Shown piece by piece: positions 42,606-52,304 of a DNA stretch of 64,000 nt. The notes beneath the pieces are model-generated. The model worked only from the letters and a program-made list of their open reading frames with translations. It searched no databases and was not told the DNA's origin. The DNA is taken from positions 930,001 to 994,000 of the forward strand of contig NZ_BLAJ01000001.1 of assembly GCF_009176305.1 (NCBI RefSeq). The letters are read 5' to 3'. This DNA comes from Martinezella dioscoreae. GTDB lineage: Bacteria > Pseudomonadota > Alphaproteobacteria > Rhizobiales > Rhizobiaceae. Each line of letters begins with the position of its first letter. Positions within the stretch are counted from its first letter, which is position 1. A program made the position numbers and the translations under genes.

Positions 42606-43114
42606 TTATTCGTGGAAAAACGCCATATGGATCGCGTCTTTATAACGTCCGTCTATGCGGACGGAATTGCGTGCGAGGCCCTCGCGGACGAAGCCGACTT
42701 TTTCTAGAGCGCGATGGCTCTGTCATTGTCCGCATGGACGCTGAGTTCGATGCGTTCTATTTCTGCATCACGCGCGGCGCGCAGCGTTGCTTCGATCAAG
42801 CGACGACCTAGGCCCTTGCCGCGATAGGCGGGGATGATGCCCATGCCGAGTTTGCCGGCGTGGGCGTGAGAGGGAAACATATGGCGGCTGATATCGCACC
42901 AGCCGACCACTTTCCCATCGGCCAAGGCAACGAACTGCGGATTGCGGTTCTCGATCATGCGGAGGACGAAGGCGCGCATCTCTTCCAATGGAAAAGCTTC
43001 GAGCAGCGACAGATATTCCCGCTCGCGCGCGACCGTATCAAGCGCCTTGTGAAAGCCTTCGATATGATCGGCTGATATGGGCTGTATCTGGATTTCGCTA
43101 CTTGCGGTCATCAC
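42606..43114 (-). pseudogene. GNAT acetyltransferase interrupted by a one-base frameshift
   Basis: The frame from MMTASSEIQIQP runs 136 codons through the acetyl-CoA loop (GIIPAYRGKGLGRRLIEATL) and ends at an early TAG (42706-42704) after NDRAIAL. The next bases, read in the shifted frame, give EKVGFVREGLARNSVRIDG and then the usual GNAT ending YKDAIHMAFFHE with TAA at 42608-42606. The junction CTCTAGAAAAAGTC would become CTC TAT GAA AAA GTC (Leu-Tyr-Glu-Lys-Val, the family consensus) by restoring one T. So either the gene is recently broken or this is a sequencing error. Confidence 0.85.
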
Positions 43115-43198
43115 TGGTATCTCAATGCAAATCAGGGAAGCATCGAAGATAAGGGCGAAGCCACAGTGTGTCTATCCGTGCAGACGGTCAGCGATGTC

Positions 43199-44128
43199 TT
43201 ACAGATCGAGCACCCAAGTCTGGCCGTTCAATTCCGGGCCGAACATCCGATGCCGTTCCTCCGCCACAAGCCTGAAGCCCGCCTTAATGTAGATCGCCCG
43301 CGCCGTGTCGAGGATATCATTGGTCCAGAGCGAGAGTGTTCTGTAGCCGGCGTCGCGCGAGAAGCGGATGCACTCGTCGACCAGTATCTTACCGAGACCG
43401 AGGCCGCGTGCGGTCTTGTCGACATAGAGCAGCCGAAGCTTCGCCATGTCGTCACCGCCATCGGTAATCATGACGGAGCCCACGTTCAGGCCGCTTCGCT
43501 CGGCAATCCAGCATCGGTCCTTCTGCGGATTGAAATTGGACAGGAATTTACCGGCGACTTCGGCCACCAATCCCTCGAAGCGGTCGTCCCAGCCGAATTC
43601 TTCGGTGTAAAAATGTGCTTGGCTTTGTACGATCCAGCCGATGTCCCCCGCTCGATGGTTGCGGATGATGGCGGGGGGCGCTGCGGTTCGATCAGGGCCC
43701 AGCGTGTCCTGGATCGTCCGCATTGCCGCCACGATACGCTCTGGTTCTCCGATCGCGAGCTTTTCGAAATATCCGGCGATCTGCGCGCGTGAGCGGCGGA
43801 CGAATTCCTCGAATTGCGCCTGTCCCTTATCGGTGACCTTTATGACCTGGCTGCGCGCATCGGTCGGATCGGGCGTCGTCTCGACCAACCCATCCTCGCG
43901 GAAGCGCTTGACGATACGGCTGAGATAGGCGGGGTCGAGATGGAGATCGCGCGTCAGCGCCGAGGCGGCGACGCCGCCGCGGAAGCCGACTTCGAATAGC
44001 ACGCGCACATCCGTGAGGGTATAGGGGCTGTCGAGATAGGCCTTGTTCAGGACGCCGAGAAAATTCGTATAGAAACGGTTGAAGTCGCGAACGGCATCGA
44101 TGGTCGCGAATTCGGCAGCAGGACTCAT
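43199..44128 (-). CDS. MarR-GNAT fusion protein
   Basis: 309 residues. N-terminal winged helix (about 10-145: FYTNFLGVLNKAYLDSPYTLTDVRVLFEV, LDPAYLSRIVKRFREDGLVE, RSQVIKVTDKGQAQF), then a GNAT domain (about 155-309: IRNHRAGDIGWIVQSQAHFY, KLRLLYVDKTARGLGLGKILVDECI, LWTNDILDTARAIYIKAGFRLV). This fusion is a known type in proteobacteria; the acetyltransferase half often has the LYVD..ARG.G.G acetyl-CoA site as here. It may couple acetylation of a small molecule with gene control, but no target is evident. Confidence 0.9.
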   Translation of the reverse strand: MSPAAEFATIDAVRDFNRFYTNFLGVLNKAYLDSPYTLTDVRVLFEVGFRGGVAASALTRDLHLDPAYLSRIVKRFREDGLVETTPDPTDARSQVIKVTDKGQAQFEEFVRRSRAQIAGYFEKLAIGEPERIVAAMRTIQDTLGPDRTAAPPAIIRNHRAGDIGWIVQSQAHFYTEEFGWDDRFEGLVAEVAGKFLSNFNPQKDRCWIAERSGLNVGSVMITDGGDDMAKLRLLYVDKTARGLGLGKILVDECIRFSRDAGYRTLSLWTNDILDTARAIYIKAGFRLVAEERHRMFGPELNGQTWVLDL

Positions 44129-44199
44129 GGCATCGTCTCCTCAGATACAGGAGACGATGTTGGCTATTTATTAGACTCAGTCAAGTAAATTGATTGGAC

Positions 44200-44919
44200 T
44201 CAGGCCGCGCAGCTGCTGCGAGCTTTTTCATTCGCTAGAGCAAAATCCACAGCCGCTTCCGCATGGATCGTCGTCGTATCGAAGCCCGGCAGGATCAGCG
44301 CCTTCGGATCGAGGATGAGGCAGATCTCGGTGCAGCCGAGAATAACGCTGTCGGCGCCTTCGGCCTTGGCGCGCTCGATAATGACGTTCAGCTTCCGGCG
44401 CGACTCGTCCTTGATGATGCCGGCGCAGAGTTCGTTGAAGATAATATCGTGCGTGACGGTGCGATCCTCGGAACCGGGGACCATGATGGAGACGCCGTTT
44501 TCAGCCATGCGCTCGGCATAGAAGCCGTGTTCCATCGTGTAGCGCGTGGCGAGCAGCAGCGGCTTCACGCGGCCTGCTGTTTTCAACGCTGTGGCGGTTT
44601 CGTCGATGATGTGGATGAGTGGTGCGGAAACGCGCTCGGCAACCTGAGGCGCGATCAGATGCATGGTGTTGGTGCAGATGAGCACACATTCGGCGCCGGC
44701 CGACTGCAGGCGTTGCGCGGCATCGGCGAGACGATCGGCAGCATCGTTCCAGCGACCGGCCTTCTGCAGCGCGACGATTTCTTCGAAATTGACGGAGTAC
44801 ATCACCAGTTCAGCCGAGGAGAGGCCGCCCAGGCGCTCGCGGACCATTTCGTTGATCAGGCGATAATAGACTGCAGAACTCTCGAAACTCATACCGCCGA
44901 TCAGGCCAATGGTGCGCAT
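44200..44919 (-). CDS. Aspartate/glutamate racemase family protein
   Basis: 239 residues. The start MRTIGLIGGMSFESSAVYY is the family N-terminus. The two catalytic cysteines are in CTNTMH (Cys82) and GCTEI (near residue 195). It most resembles the YgeA-type broad-specificity amino-acid racemases. It is divergent from an Lrp/AsnC regulator across 162 bases, a pairing that suggests amino-acid-dependent control. The substrate is unproven. Confidence 0.9.
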   Translation of the reverse strand: MRTIGLIGGMSFESSAVYYRLINEMVRERLGGLSSAELVMYSVNFEEIVALQKAGRWNDAADRLADAAQRLQSAGAECVLICTNTMHLIAPQVAERVSAPLIHIIDETATALKTAGRVKPLLLATRYTMEHGFYAERMAENGVSIMVPGSEDRTVTHDIIFNELCAGIIKDESRRKLNVIIERAKAEGADSVILGCTEICLILDPKALILPGFDTTTIHAEAAVDFALANEKARSSCAA

Positions 44920-45081
44920 AATGCTGTTCTCCGCTCGTGGATTTTGAATGGAGGAATAGTGCGGTGATTCATCCGCCGTATGTTTGCGTTTTTTGAAGCT
45001 TATCAGGATCTCTCTGCAAAAGTTTGCGCATTTTTCGATTTACGTGCAAAATAACGGCGCATATATAGGGAATTACCGCAC
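44920..45081. promoter_or_regulatory. AT-rich divergent region between racemase and Lrp genes
   Basis: 162 bases, AT-rich in the half nearest the Lrp gene, with several T-tracts (TTTGCGTTTTTTG, TTTGCGCATTTTTCG) and TATATAGGG near 45063. Lrp/AsnC proteins favour such AT-rich, partly symmetric sites. No exact operator can be defined by eye. Confidence 0.4.
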
Positions 45082-45546
45082 ATGCTGGACGAACGTGACC
45101 GAAAGATTCTCGAATTTCTGCAGGCGGATGCCGGCATCTCCGTCACCGAACTTGCCGATCGTGTGGCCTTATCGGTCTCGGCCTGCTCGCGGCGCATACA
45201 GCGGCTCGAGGAGAGCGGGCATATAGCCCGGCGCATCGTTGTGCTCGACCGCGAAAAAATGGGGGTGCCGACTACGGTCTATGCGATGATCAAGACGGCG
45301 CATCACGCCGACGAGTGGATCGAATCCTTCCGCAGGGTTATCGGTGACATCCCCGAAATCGTCGAGGCGCATCGGCTTACCGGCAATTATGATTATATCC
45401 TGAAGATCGTATTGCCGCGTGTCGAGCATTACGATGTCATCTACAAGCAGCTCGTGCGTAAGGTCGAGCTCTTCGACGTCTCCGCATCGATCTCGATGGA
45501 GGAACTTAAAAGCGGCGCCTCCGTTCCTGTCGGGTATGCGCAATAG
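45082..45546 (+). CDS. Lrp/AsnC-family regulator
   Basis: 154 residues. N-terminal HTH (about 1-60: LDERDRKILEFLQADAGISVTELADRVALSVSACSRRIQRLEESGHI in pieces) and C-terminal RAM effector domain (about 65-150: TTVYAMIKTAHHADEWIESF, VEAHRLTGNYDYILKIVLP). The G.YDY motif is typical of the amino-acid binding site. It probably senses the substrate or product of the divergently encoded racemase. Confidence 0.92.
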   Translation: MLDERDRKILEFLQADAGISVTELADRVALSVSACSRRIQRLEESGHIARRIVVLDREKMGVPTTVYAMIKTAHHADEWIESFRRVIGDIPEIVEAHRLTGNYDYILKIVLPRVEHYDVIYKQLVRKVELFDVSASISMEELKSGASVPVGYAQ

Positions 45547-45656
45547 GCGCCTTGCCGTATCGTAGCCGTGCAGAGGTGCCATGCATAAAAGACGGTTGCT
45601 GCATATCCTTCTCAACCCTACGTTTTCGAGCGGACTTAATCGCGAGGTGTTGCCAT

Positions 45657-46919
45657 ATGCAGGATCATCATGTCGTCGTGGTCGGAGGTGGCTTTGGCGG
45701 GGTACAGCTCGCCAACGATCTGAAGGGTGCCCCCGTCCGGATCACCATGATCGATCGGCGCAATCATCACCTCTTTCAGCCACTCCTCTATCAGGTCGCG
45801 ACCACTCTGCTTGCGACTTCCGAGATCGCCTGGCCGATCCGCAACTTTTTCCGCGATCGGCCTGAAGTGACGACGCTGCTTGCCGAGGTCGTCGGCGTCG
45901 ATAGCGCGGCGCATGAGGTGCTCCTGAAGAATGGCCAAAAGGTCCATTACGACACGCTGGTGCTGGCAACCGGCGCTACTCATGCCTATTTCGGCCATGA
46001 CGAGTGGGAGCCGGTGGCGCCGGGATTGAAGACGCTGGAGGATGCGACCACCATCCGCCGGCGCCTGTTGCTGGCCTTCGAGCAGGCGGAAATGGAAAGC
46101 GACCCAGCTGCCCGCGAGGCGCTGTTGACCTTCGTGATCGTCGGCGCGGGTCCTACCGGCGTCGAGCTCGCCGGCATCATCTCCGAGCTGGCAAGGACGA
46201 CACTGCCGAAGGAGTTCCGCAATATCGATACCCGCAAGGCGAAGATCATCCTTGTCGAGGCCGGCCCACGGGTGTTGCCCGCTTTCGCACAAGAGCTCTC
46301 CGACTATGCGCACAAGGAACTGGAACTGCTGGGTGTCGATGTTCGCTTCGGCAGACCCGTCACCTCATGCACCGCGGAGGGCGTGACGATCGGCGACGCA
46401 TTCGTGCCATGCCGCACCATCGTCTGGGCGGCGGGCGTCGAGGCATCGCCGGCGGCAAAATGGCTTGGCATTCCAGCCGATCGTGCCGGCCGAGCCATTG
46501 TCGATAAGGATCTGAGGGCGCCAGGCAAAGACGATGTTTTCGTCATCGGCGATACGGCGGCCGTCATGCGGGACGATGGCAGTCCGGTGCCCGGGATCGC
46601 TCCAGCGGCAAAACAGCAAGGCGCTTATGTCGCCAAGGTCATCAAGGCAAAGCTTGCGGGCCGGCCAGCGCCGGGGCCATTTCACTATCGCCATCAAGGC
46701 AGCCTGGCGACGATCGGTAAAAGTGCCGCGATCATCGATTTCGGCTGGATCAAGCTTAAGGGCTGGCTCGCCTGGTGGGTCTGGGGCCTCGCCCATATCT
46801 ATTTCCTGATCGGCGTGCGCTGGCGCATCGCTGTCGCCTGGAGCTGGCTGTGGATCTATATCAGCCGACAGCACAGTGCCCGGCTGATCACGCAGCGGGA
46901 AAGCATGCGCGAAGAATAA
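45657..46919 (+). CDS. Type II NADH dehydrogenase-like FAD oxidoreductase
   Basis: 420 residues from MQDHHVVVVGGGFGG; an open stretch upstream lacks family sequence. FAD fold VVVVGGGFGGVQLANDL at about 6-22, IDRRNHHLFQPLLYQVAT (quinone-side motif of NDH-2), the second fold FVIVGAGPTGVELAGIISEL (about 160-180), and FVIGDTAAV near 300. A hydrophobic C-terminus (WLAWWVWGLAHIYFLIG) should anchor it to the inner membrane. It oxidises NADH and reduces quinone without proton pumping. Confidence 0.92.
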   Translation: MQDHHVVVVGGGFGGVQLANDLKGAPVRITMIDRRNHHLFQPLLYQVATTLLATSEIAWPIRNFFRDRPEVTTLLAEVVGVDSAAHEVLLKNGQKVHYDTLVLATGATHAYFGHDEWEPVAPGLKTLEDATTIRRRLLLAFEQAEMESDPAAREALLTFVIVGAGPTGVELAGIISELARTTLPKEFRNIDTRKAKIILVEAGPRVLPAFAQELSDYAHKELELLGVDVRFGRPVTSCTAEGVTIGDAFVPCRTIVWAAGVEASPAAKWLGIPADRAGRAIVDKDLRAPGKDDVFVIGDTAAVMRDDGSPVPGIAPAAKQQGAYVAKVIKAKLAGRPAPGPFHYRHQGSLATIGKSAAIIDFGWIKLKGWLAWWVWGLAHIYFLIGVRWRIAVAWSWLWIYISRQHSARLITQRESMREE

Positions 46920-46923
46920 GGGA

Positions 46924-46955
46924 GGGCGGCGTCCGGATCGGACGCCGCCCTTTTC
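46924..46955. terminator. Bidirectional Rho-independent terminator
   Basis: GGGCGGCGTCC and GGACGCCGCCC arms around GGATC-type loop bases, followed by TTTTC; it begins just after the NADH dehydrogenase stop and ends just before the convergent alcohol dehydrogenase stop. Confidence 0.85.
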
Positions 46956-46958
46956 GGC

Positions 46959-48002
46959 TTATGCCAGCGAGGCGATGTCGATCACGAAGCGATAGCGGAC
47001 ATCGCTCTTCAGCACGCGCTCGTAAGCTTCGTTGATGTCCTGGATGCTGATCTTCTCGATTTCCGAAACGATATTGTGCTCGCCGCAGAAGTCGAGCATT
47101 TCCTGAGTTTCCTTGATCGAGCCGATCATGGAGCCGGAAAGGCTGCGGCGGCCCGGAATGAGCGAGAAGGCATGAACCGGAACGGCATGTTCGGGAACGC
47201 CGAGCAACACCATGCTGCCGTCATACTTCAACAGGTTGAGATATGCGTTCCAGTCGATGGCGGTTCCGACCGTATTGAGGATAAGGTCGAAGCTGCCGGC
47301 GAGCTTGGTGAAGGTCTCGGCATCGCTGGTCGCATAATAATGGTCGGCGCCGAGCTTGAGGCCATCTTCCTTCTTCGACAGCGTCTGGCTCAAGACGGTC
47401 ACGTCGGCGCCCATGGCGTGCGCCAGCTTGACGCCCATATGGCCGAGGCCGCCCATGCCGACGATAGCGACCTTCTTGCCCGGTCCGGCTTTCCAGTGGC
47501 GCAGCGGCGAATAGAGCGTAATGCCGGCGCACAGCAGCGGAGCACCTGCGTCGAGCGGAATGTTGTCGGGGAAGGAGAGGACATAGCCTTCCTTGACGAC
47601 GATCGAGTCGGAATAGCCGCCGTAAGTCGGTGTCTCGCCGTCCGCTTCGACGTCGTTGTAGGTCTGAACGAGGCCCGGCATGTAATGCTCGTAGTCCGGG
47701 TCGCGCGTGGCGCAGGTCGTGCAGGAATCGACGAAGCAGCCGACGCCGACGCGATCGCCGACCTTGAACTTCGTTACCTTGGAGCCGACGGCGGTCACGA
47801 TGCCGGCGACTTCATGGCCGGGAACCATCGGATATTTCGAGAAACCCCATTCGTTGCGGGCCTGGTGGATGTCGGAGTGGCAGACACCGCAATATCGAAC
47901 GGAGATGACGACGTCGTCCTCGTTCGGATCGCGGCGTTCGAAGGTGAAGGGGGTGAGCGGTTTGGACGCGTCGGTCGCGGCATAACCCTTTGCGATAGGC
48001 AT
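46959..48002 (-). CDS. Zinc-type NAD(P)-dependent alcohol dehydrogenase (YahK/AdhC group)
   Basis: 347 residues from [16 protein letters not shown], with AGGAA upstream; the frame is open for 31 codons more. Catalytic zinc site: Cys and His in [17 protein letters not shown] (about 38-50) and GHEVAGIV, with a third ligand in [12 protein letters not shown]. The NADPH fold is [17 protein letters not shown]. Odd: where most relatives have four structural-zinc cysteines, here only the first two remain ([10 protein letters not shown]), and the others read Arg and Met. It probably reduces aldehydes. An AraC_N regulator is divergent. Confidence 0.92.
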   Translation of the reverse strand: MPIAKGYAATDASKPLTPFTFERRDPNEDDVVISVRYCGVCHSDIHQARNEWGFSKYPMVPGHEVAGIVTAVGSKVTKFKVGDRVGVGCFVDSCTTCATRDPDYEHYMPGLVQTYNDVEADGETPTYGGYSDSIVVKEGYVLSFPDNIPLDAGAPLLCAGITLYSPLRHWKAGPGKKVAIVGMGGLGHMGVKLAHAMGADVTVLSQTLSKKEDGLKLGADHYYATSDAETFTKLAGSFDLILNTVGTAIDWNAYLNLLKYDGSMVLLGVPEHAVPVHAFSLIPGRRSLSGSMIGSIKETQEMLDFCGEHNIVSEIEKISIQDINEAYERVLKSDVRYRFVIDIASLA

Positions 48003-48200
48003 GGGGAGTTCCTTGATTTTGGAGAGGGTGGGAGTGGAATTGAGATGCTGGACTATGCACCGAGATCGGGCATCGGCGTTAGAGCGATCCTGCAAGCTTT
48101 ATGTACGATCCTGCGAATCTAAATGCGCGGTGCATCTTTCGCGATCGAACGGTGTTACCTAGATAGGTATCGATATCTGCTCGAAAACAGTTGGTTGCGC

Positions 48201-49112
48201 ATGACATTGCCTTTCAATCCCAATCAGGAACTCGCATCGATCGTTGCACGTTTCGCTCCGGGGGACGGCGAACACCGCACGCCGATAGGCAGTCTTAATC
48301 TCTATCGGCAGTCGGCCGCGACCGTGTGGCAGCATGGGGCTTACCGGCCCTGTTTTGCAATCGTGGTCCAGGGACGCAAGCATCTGACAATCGGCGCCGA
48401 GACCTACAGTTACGGAGTCGGCGAGTATATTTTGACTGCGCTCGACCTGCCTGTATCGACGCAGGTCACCAATGTCGGCAGCGATACGCCTTATCTTTGC
48501 TTCGGCATGGCGCTCGACAGCGAACGCTTGAAGGAGCTGCTGTCGCGCGTCAGCATTCCGCGTCAGGCACTGACTGCCGAGCCTGTGCGCGGAATTGCGG
48601 TCAATGCCGCCTCGCCGGAACTGCTCGATGCCTCGCTGCGCCTGCTTCGATTGCTTGATCGGCCCGAAGATATTCCGGCCATGGCGCCTTTGATCGAGCA
48701 GGAAATCCTCTATCGCCTGCTGATCGGCCCGAACGGACCTCGTTTGCTGCAGATAGCCATGGCAGAAAGCCAGACCAACCGAGTGGCGCGTGCCGTCGCG
48801 TGGCTCCGCAACAACTATACACAGCCGTTGCGCATCGAAGAGCTCGCCGAGCGTGTCGGCATGAGCGTTTCCTCGCTGCATCACCATTTCAAGACCGTTA
48901 CGGCCCTCTCGCCGATGCAGTATCAAAAGCAGCTTCGGCTGCATGAGGCGCGGCGGCTGATGATCGTCGAACAGCTCGACGTCGGATCGGCCGGCCACCG
49001 CGTCGGCTATCAGAGTCCCTCGCAGTTCAGCCGGGAATATAGCCGCCTTTACGGCCTGCCGCCGCTGAAGGATGTCGAGGCCATGCGCAATAGCGTTGTC
49101 GCGGCCGAGTAG
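48201..49112 (+). CDS. AraC-family regulator with AraC_N (YqhC-like) domain
   Basis: 303 residues from MTLPFNPNQELAS; an ATG 26 codons earlier (48123) is in frame but the added residues are not family-like. N-terminal AraC_N domain (about 20-160: PIGSLNLYRQSAATVWQHGAYRPCFAIVVQGRK in pieces; GVGEYILTALDLPV) and C-terminal HTH (about 195-290: LRIEELAERVGMSVSSLHHHFKTVTALSPMQYQKQLRLHEAR in pieces). It is divergent from the alcohol dehydrogenase; in E. coli the related YqhC activates the aldehyde reductase gene yqhD, so a similar aldehyde response is plausible. Confidence 0.9.
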   Translation: MTLPFNPNQELASIVARFAPGDGEHRTPIGSLNLYRQSAATVWQHGAYRPCFAIVVQGRKHLTIGAETYSYGVGEYILTALDLPVSTQVTNVGSDTPYLCFGMALDSERLKELLSRVSIPRQALTAEPVRGIAVNAASPELLDASLRLLRLLDRPEDIPAMAPLIEQEILYRLLIGPNGPRLLQIAMAESQTNRVARAVAWLRNNYTQPLRIEELAERVGMSVSSLHHHFKTVTALSPMQYQKQLRLHEARRLMIVEQLDVGSAGHRVGYQSPSQFSREYSRLYGLPPLKDVEAMRNSVVAAE

Positions 49113-49277
49113 GTGATGTTTCCGACCAATCATTTGCGTCAAGTTCTCTTGATCGACTGGCCGGCTCGTGGCAACCGCTACCGTTTAGCAACCTGACAAG
49201 CACTCTCTTTTTAACGCAGTGCAGCAACGAATTCCGCTTGACGATTGCATCGGTGTCCTGCATAAAGCGCCACGAAC

Positions 49278-49293
49278 CGTACCGTACGGTACG
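49278..49293. promoter_or_regulatory. Perfect 16-bp palindrome, candidate TetR operator
   Basis: CGTACCGTACGGTACG is identical to its reverse complement and lies 18 bases before the TetR start codon (49312). Its position and length fit autoregulation by the TetR dimer encoded next. Confidence 0.6.
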
Positions 49294-49311
49294 CATTTGG
49301 GAGTGGCCATC

Positions 49312-49962
49312 GTGCTGAGCGAAGTAGGACAGTCGAGCGAGTTTTCGCCGCGCCAGAACGCGGTTCTGGAACAGGCGCTGCGTCTGCTCGTCGACGGCGG
49401 CGAGAAGGCGCTGACGACCTCGGGTGTCGCGCGCGCCGCCAATTGCTCCAAGGAAAGTTTGTATAAGTGGTTTGGTGACCGCGACGGCCTGCTGTCTGCG
49501 ATGATCACCTACCAGGCCAGCAAGGTTCGCACCTTCGAGCGCAATGGCGAACGGCTGAATACGGCAAGTCTGCATGACCATCTCGTCATTTTCGCCCGCG
49601 ATCTGCTCGAGGTTCTGGCCGGCGACGTTTCACTTGCGTTGAACCGTCTGGCGATCGGCCAGTCGAACCGCGATGGCTCGAAGCTCGGCAAGCTGCTCCT
49701 GGAGCGCGGACGCCGGCAGATCGACCGCCGCGCCATCGGTCTCATCGATGCCGGCAAGCGGGCAGGGCTGCTACGCTTTACCGATGCAGACGAGGCATAT
49801 CATACGCTTTATGGGCTCATCGTCTCCGATTTGCATGTGCGCATGCTGCTCGGTGAGCCCGGTTTGAAGGATACGAGCCGTCAGGCTGAGAAAGCGGTCA
49901 CCGCTTTCCTCCGGCTTTACGGCACGGAAAAGGTATTGGCGGAAGCGGCAGCGACCGTCTGA
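49312..49962 (+). CDS. TetR-family regulator upstream of ilvC
   Basis: 216 residues from GTG 49312, chosen because GGAG lies eight bases before it; an earlier in-frame ATG would include the palindrome. HTH at about 10-60 (SPRQNAVLEQALRLLVDGGEKALTTSGVARAANCSKESLYKWFGDRDGL in pieces), then an AefR/YbiH-like C-terminal domain (RAIGLIDAGKRAGLLRFTDADEAYHTLYGLIV). It lies 42 bases upstream of ilvC on the same strand, so the two may be co-transcribed; whether it controls ilvC is unknown. Confidence 0.9.
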   Translation: MLSEVGQSSEFSPRQNAVLEQALRLLVDGGEKALTTSGVARAANCSKESLYKWFGDRDGLLSAMITYQASKVRTFERNGERLNTASLHDHLVIFARDLLEVLAGDVSLALNRLAIGQSNRDGSKLGKLLLERGRRQIDRRAIGLIDAGKRAGLLRFTDADEAYHTLYGLIVSDLHVRMLLGEPGLKDTSRQAEKAVTAFLRLYGTEKVLAEAAATV

Positions 49963-51024
<1,062 letters not shown>

Positions 51025-51046
51025 GCTTTCGGCATTGCCGGAATGG

Positions 51047-51075
51047 AGGGCCGGGGCGAAAGTTCCGGCCTTTCT
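51047..51075 (+). terminator. Rho-independent terminator after ilvC
   Basis: GGCCGG and CCGGCC arms with an 11-base loop, followed by TTTCT; it begins 23 bases after the ilvC stop and touches the end of the convergent methyltransferase gene. Confidence 0.75.
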
Positions 51076-51661
51076 ACTTATGGGCTGCGACGTAGAGCCA
51101 TCTTGTCGGCTTGCCGTCGAAGCCGCCACCATCGGCTTCGGTCATGGTGATGTCCTTCCATCCTCCGACGCTCAGCATATCCCGAAGCCATGAGGCCGAC
51201 GGATAGTTGTAATAGCGTCCGAACTTGTCGTGCCCCTCTGTTTCACCCAGCTTGAAGCTGGCGTGGAAGATGCCGCTCGTTTTCAGGGCGCACAAAATGC
51301 GATCGAAGATATCCGGCAGGGCGGATCGAGGAACATGCAAAAGGCTGGCCTCCGCCCATATGCCGTCGAAGATTTCTGTGGCATCCAAGTCTTCGAAACG
51401 CATGACTCGAACGGGCCTGCGAAGACGCTTTTCCGCCTCTCTCGCAAGCTCTGCTGAACCGTCTGTGGGCGTAACATCGAAGCCGCGCGAGAGCATATAG
51501 GCGGCATCCTGGCCAGCGCCGCAACCCAGTTCGAGAATGGCTGCGCCCGTCGGCAGGGCGGCCAGAAAGGCATCCAGCCTCTGGCGCGGCAGCCTGCGTT
51601 CACGCGCTGCGTAGACGGCGGCGTTGTCGGTATAGAAGGACGATGTCGGATCGGTGCTCAT
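51074..51661 (-). CDS. SAM-dependent methyltransferase
   Basis: 195 residues from MSTDPTSSFYTDNAAVYAAR; the open frame continues far upstream through the toxin-antitoxin genes and is not real there. Class I fold: AILELGCGAGQDAAYMLSRGFDVTPTDGS in pieces (about 40-68, the SAM-binding glycine motif), DGIWAEASLLHVPRSALP, and a C-terminal part with GRYYNYPSASWLRDML. It methylates an unidentified small molecule or macromolecule. Convergent with ilvC. Confidence 0.88.
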   Translation of the reverse strand: MSTDPTSSFYTDNAAVYAARERRLPRQRLDAFLAALPTGAAILELGCGAGQDAAYMLSRGFDVTPTDGSAELAREAEKRLRRPVRVMRFEDLDATEIFDGIWAEASLLHVPRSALPDIFDRILCALKTSGIFHASFKLGETEGHDKFGRYYNYPSASWLRDMLSVGGWKDITMTEADGGGFDGKPTRWLYVAAHK

Positions 51662-51717
51662 GCCTGGTTGGCGCCTTTTTCGAGATGTATCGCGTTTAAG
51701 CGGAAAAGGACAAATAT

Positions 51718-52095
51718 CTATTGTGCTTTGCCAAAATAGACCACGCGATCCAGGTCCTTGAAATGGGCGTCCAGCGTCAGAATGTCGGCGTCGTGCAGTT
51801 CGGCCGTGGCGTAGATGATTGCGTCGGCGAGTGCGAGTTTGTGTTTCGCCGAGACTTCGGCAGCGCGACGGGCGAGGGCGGTATCGAGGGGAGCTATGAT
51901 GCAGGTGGCGGTATAGGCGAAAAAGGAATCGACTGCGTCCTCGCCGCGCTCGCGCTCCAGCCATTTGGTGAGTTCGAGCTGGACGATGGTGGGGACGATG
52001 CATTCGGTTCGCGCAGGTATTTCGCCCTGGAGCCGATCTGCAGCCGGACCTTGGGTTAGCCATTCGATCCACGCCGAGCTATCAACGACGCGCAT
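51718..52095 (-). CDS. PIN-domain toxin of a type II toxin-antitoxin pair (VapC-like)
   Basis: 125 residues. The PIN acidic residues are visible: Asp5 in MRVVDSSAWIEWL, Glu in IVQLELTKWLE (about 41), Asp in ALADAIIYATA (about 92) and Asp in LTLDAHFKDL (about 110). The family are RNases that cleave tRNA or rRNA when free. Its ATG shares a base with the stop of the upstream antitoxin gene (TAATG), the standard coupling of such pairs. Confidence 0.9.
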   Translation of the reverse strand: MRVVDSSAWIEWLTQGPAADRLQGEIPARTECIVPTIVQLELTKWLERERGEDAVDSFFAYTATCIIAPLDTALARRAAEVSAKHKLALADAIIYATAELHDADILTLDAHFKDLDRVVYFGKAQ

Positions 52096-52304
52096 TAGAA
52101 CCGGTCTTTCCGGTCGCGGTAATTGCCGGGGTTGGCACCCTTCGCCATGCCCTTAAGGTCGGCAAGTTCGGGTACGGGGATAAGCAGCACGCCCTTGCCC
52201 TTGGGAATGAAGATGAACTCCTGACCCGCAGTCCAGTGCTGCTGGTCGCGAACTTCTTTCGGGATCGATATCTGAAATTTCGAGGAGAGGGTTGCTGTGG
52301 CCAT
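52095..52304 (-). CDS. AbrB/SpoVT-type antitoxin
   Basis: 69 residues. Swapped-hairpin AbrB domain at about 1-48: TATLSSKFQISIPKEVRDQQ, then GQEFIFIPKGKGVLLIPV. The C-terminal positively charged tail (MAKGANPGNYRDRKDRF) should bind and block the PIN toxin. First gene of the pair; the complex would repress its own promoter in the 219-base region upstream. Confidence 0.9.
   Translation of the reverse strand: MATATLSSKFQISIPKEVRDQQHWTAGQEFIFIPKGKGVLLIPVPELADLKGMAKGANPGNYRDRKDRF

Noticed and set aside
51662-52072. N-terminal extension of the methyltransferase frame through the toxin gene
   Set aside because: Out-of-frame reading of the PIN toxin gene; the methyltransferase begins at 51661.
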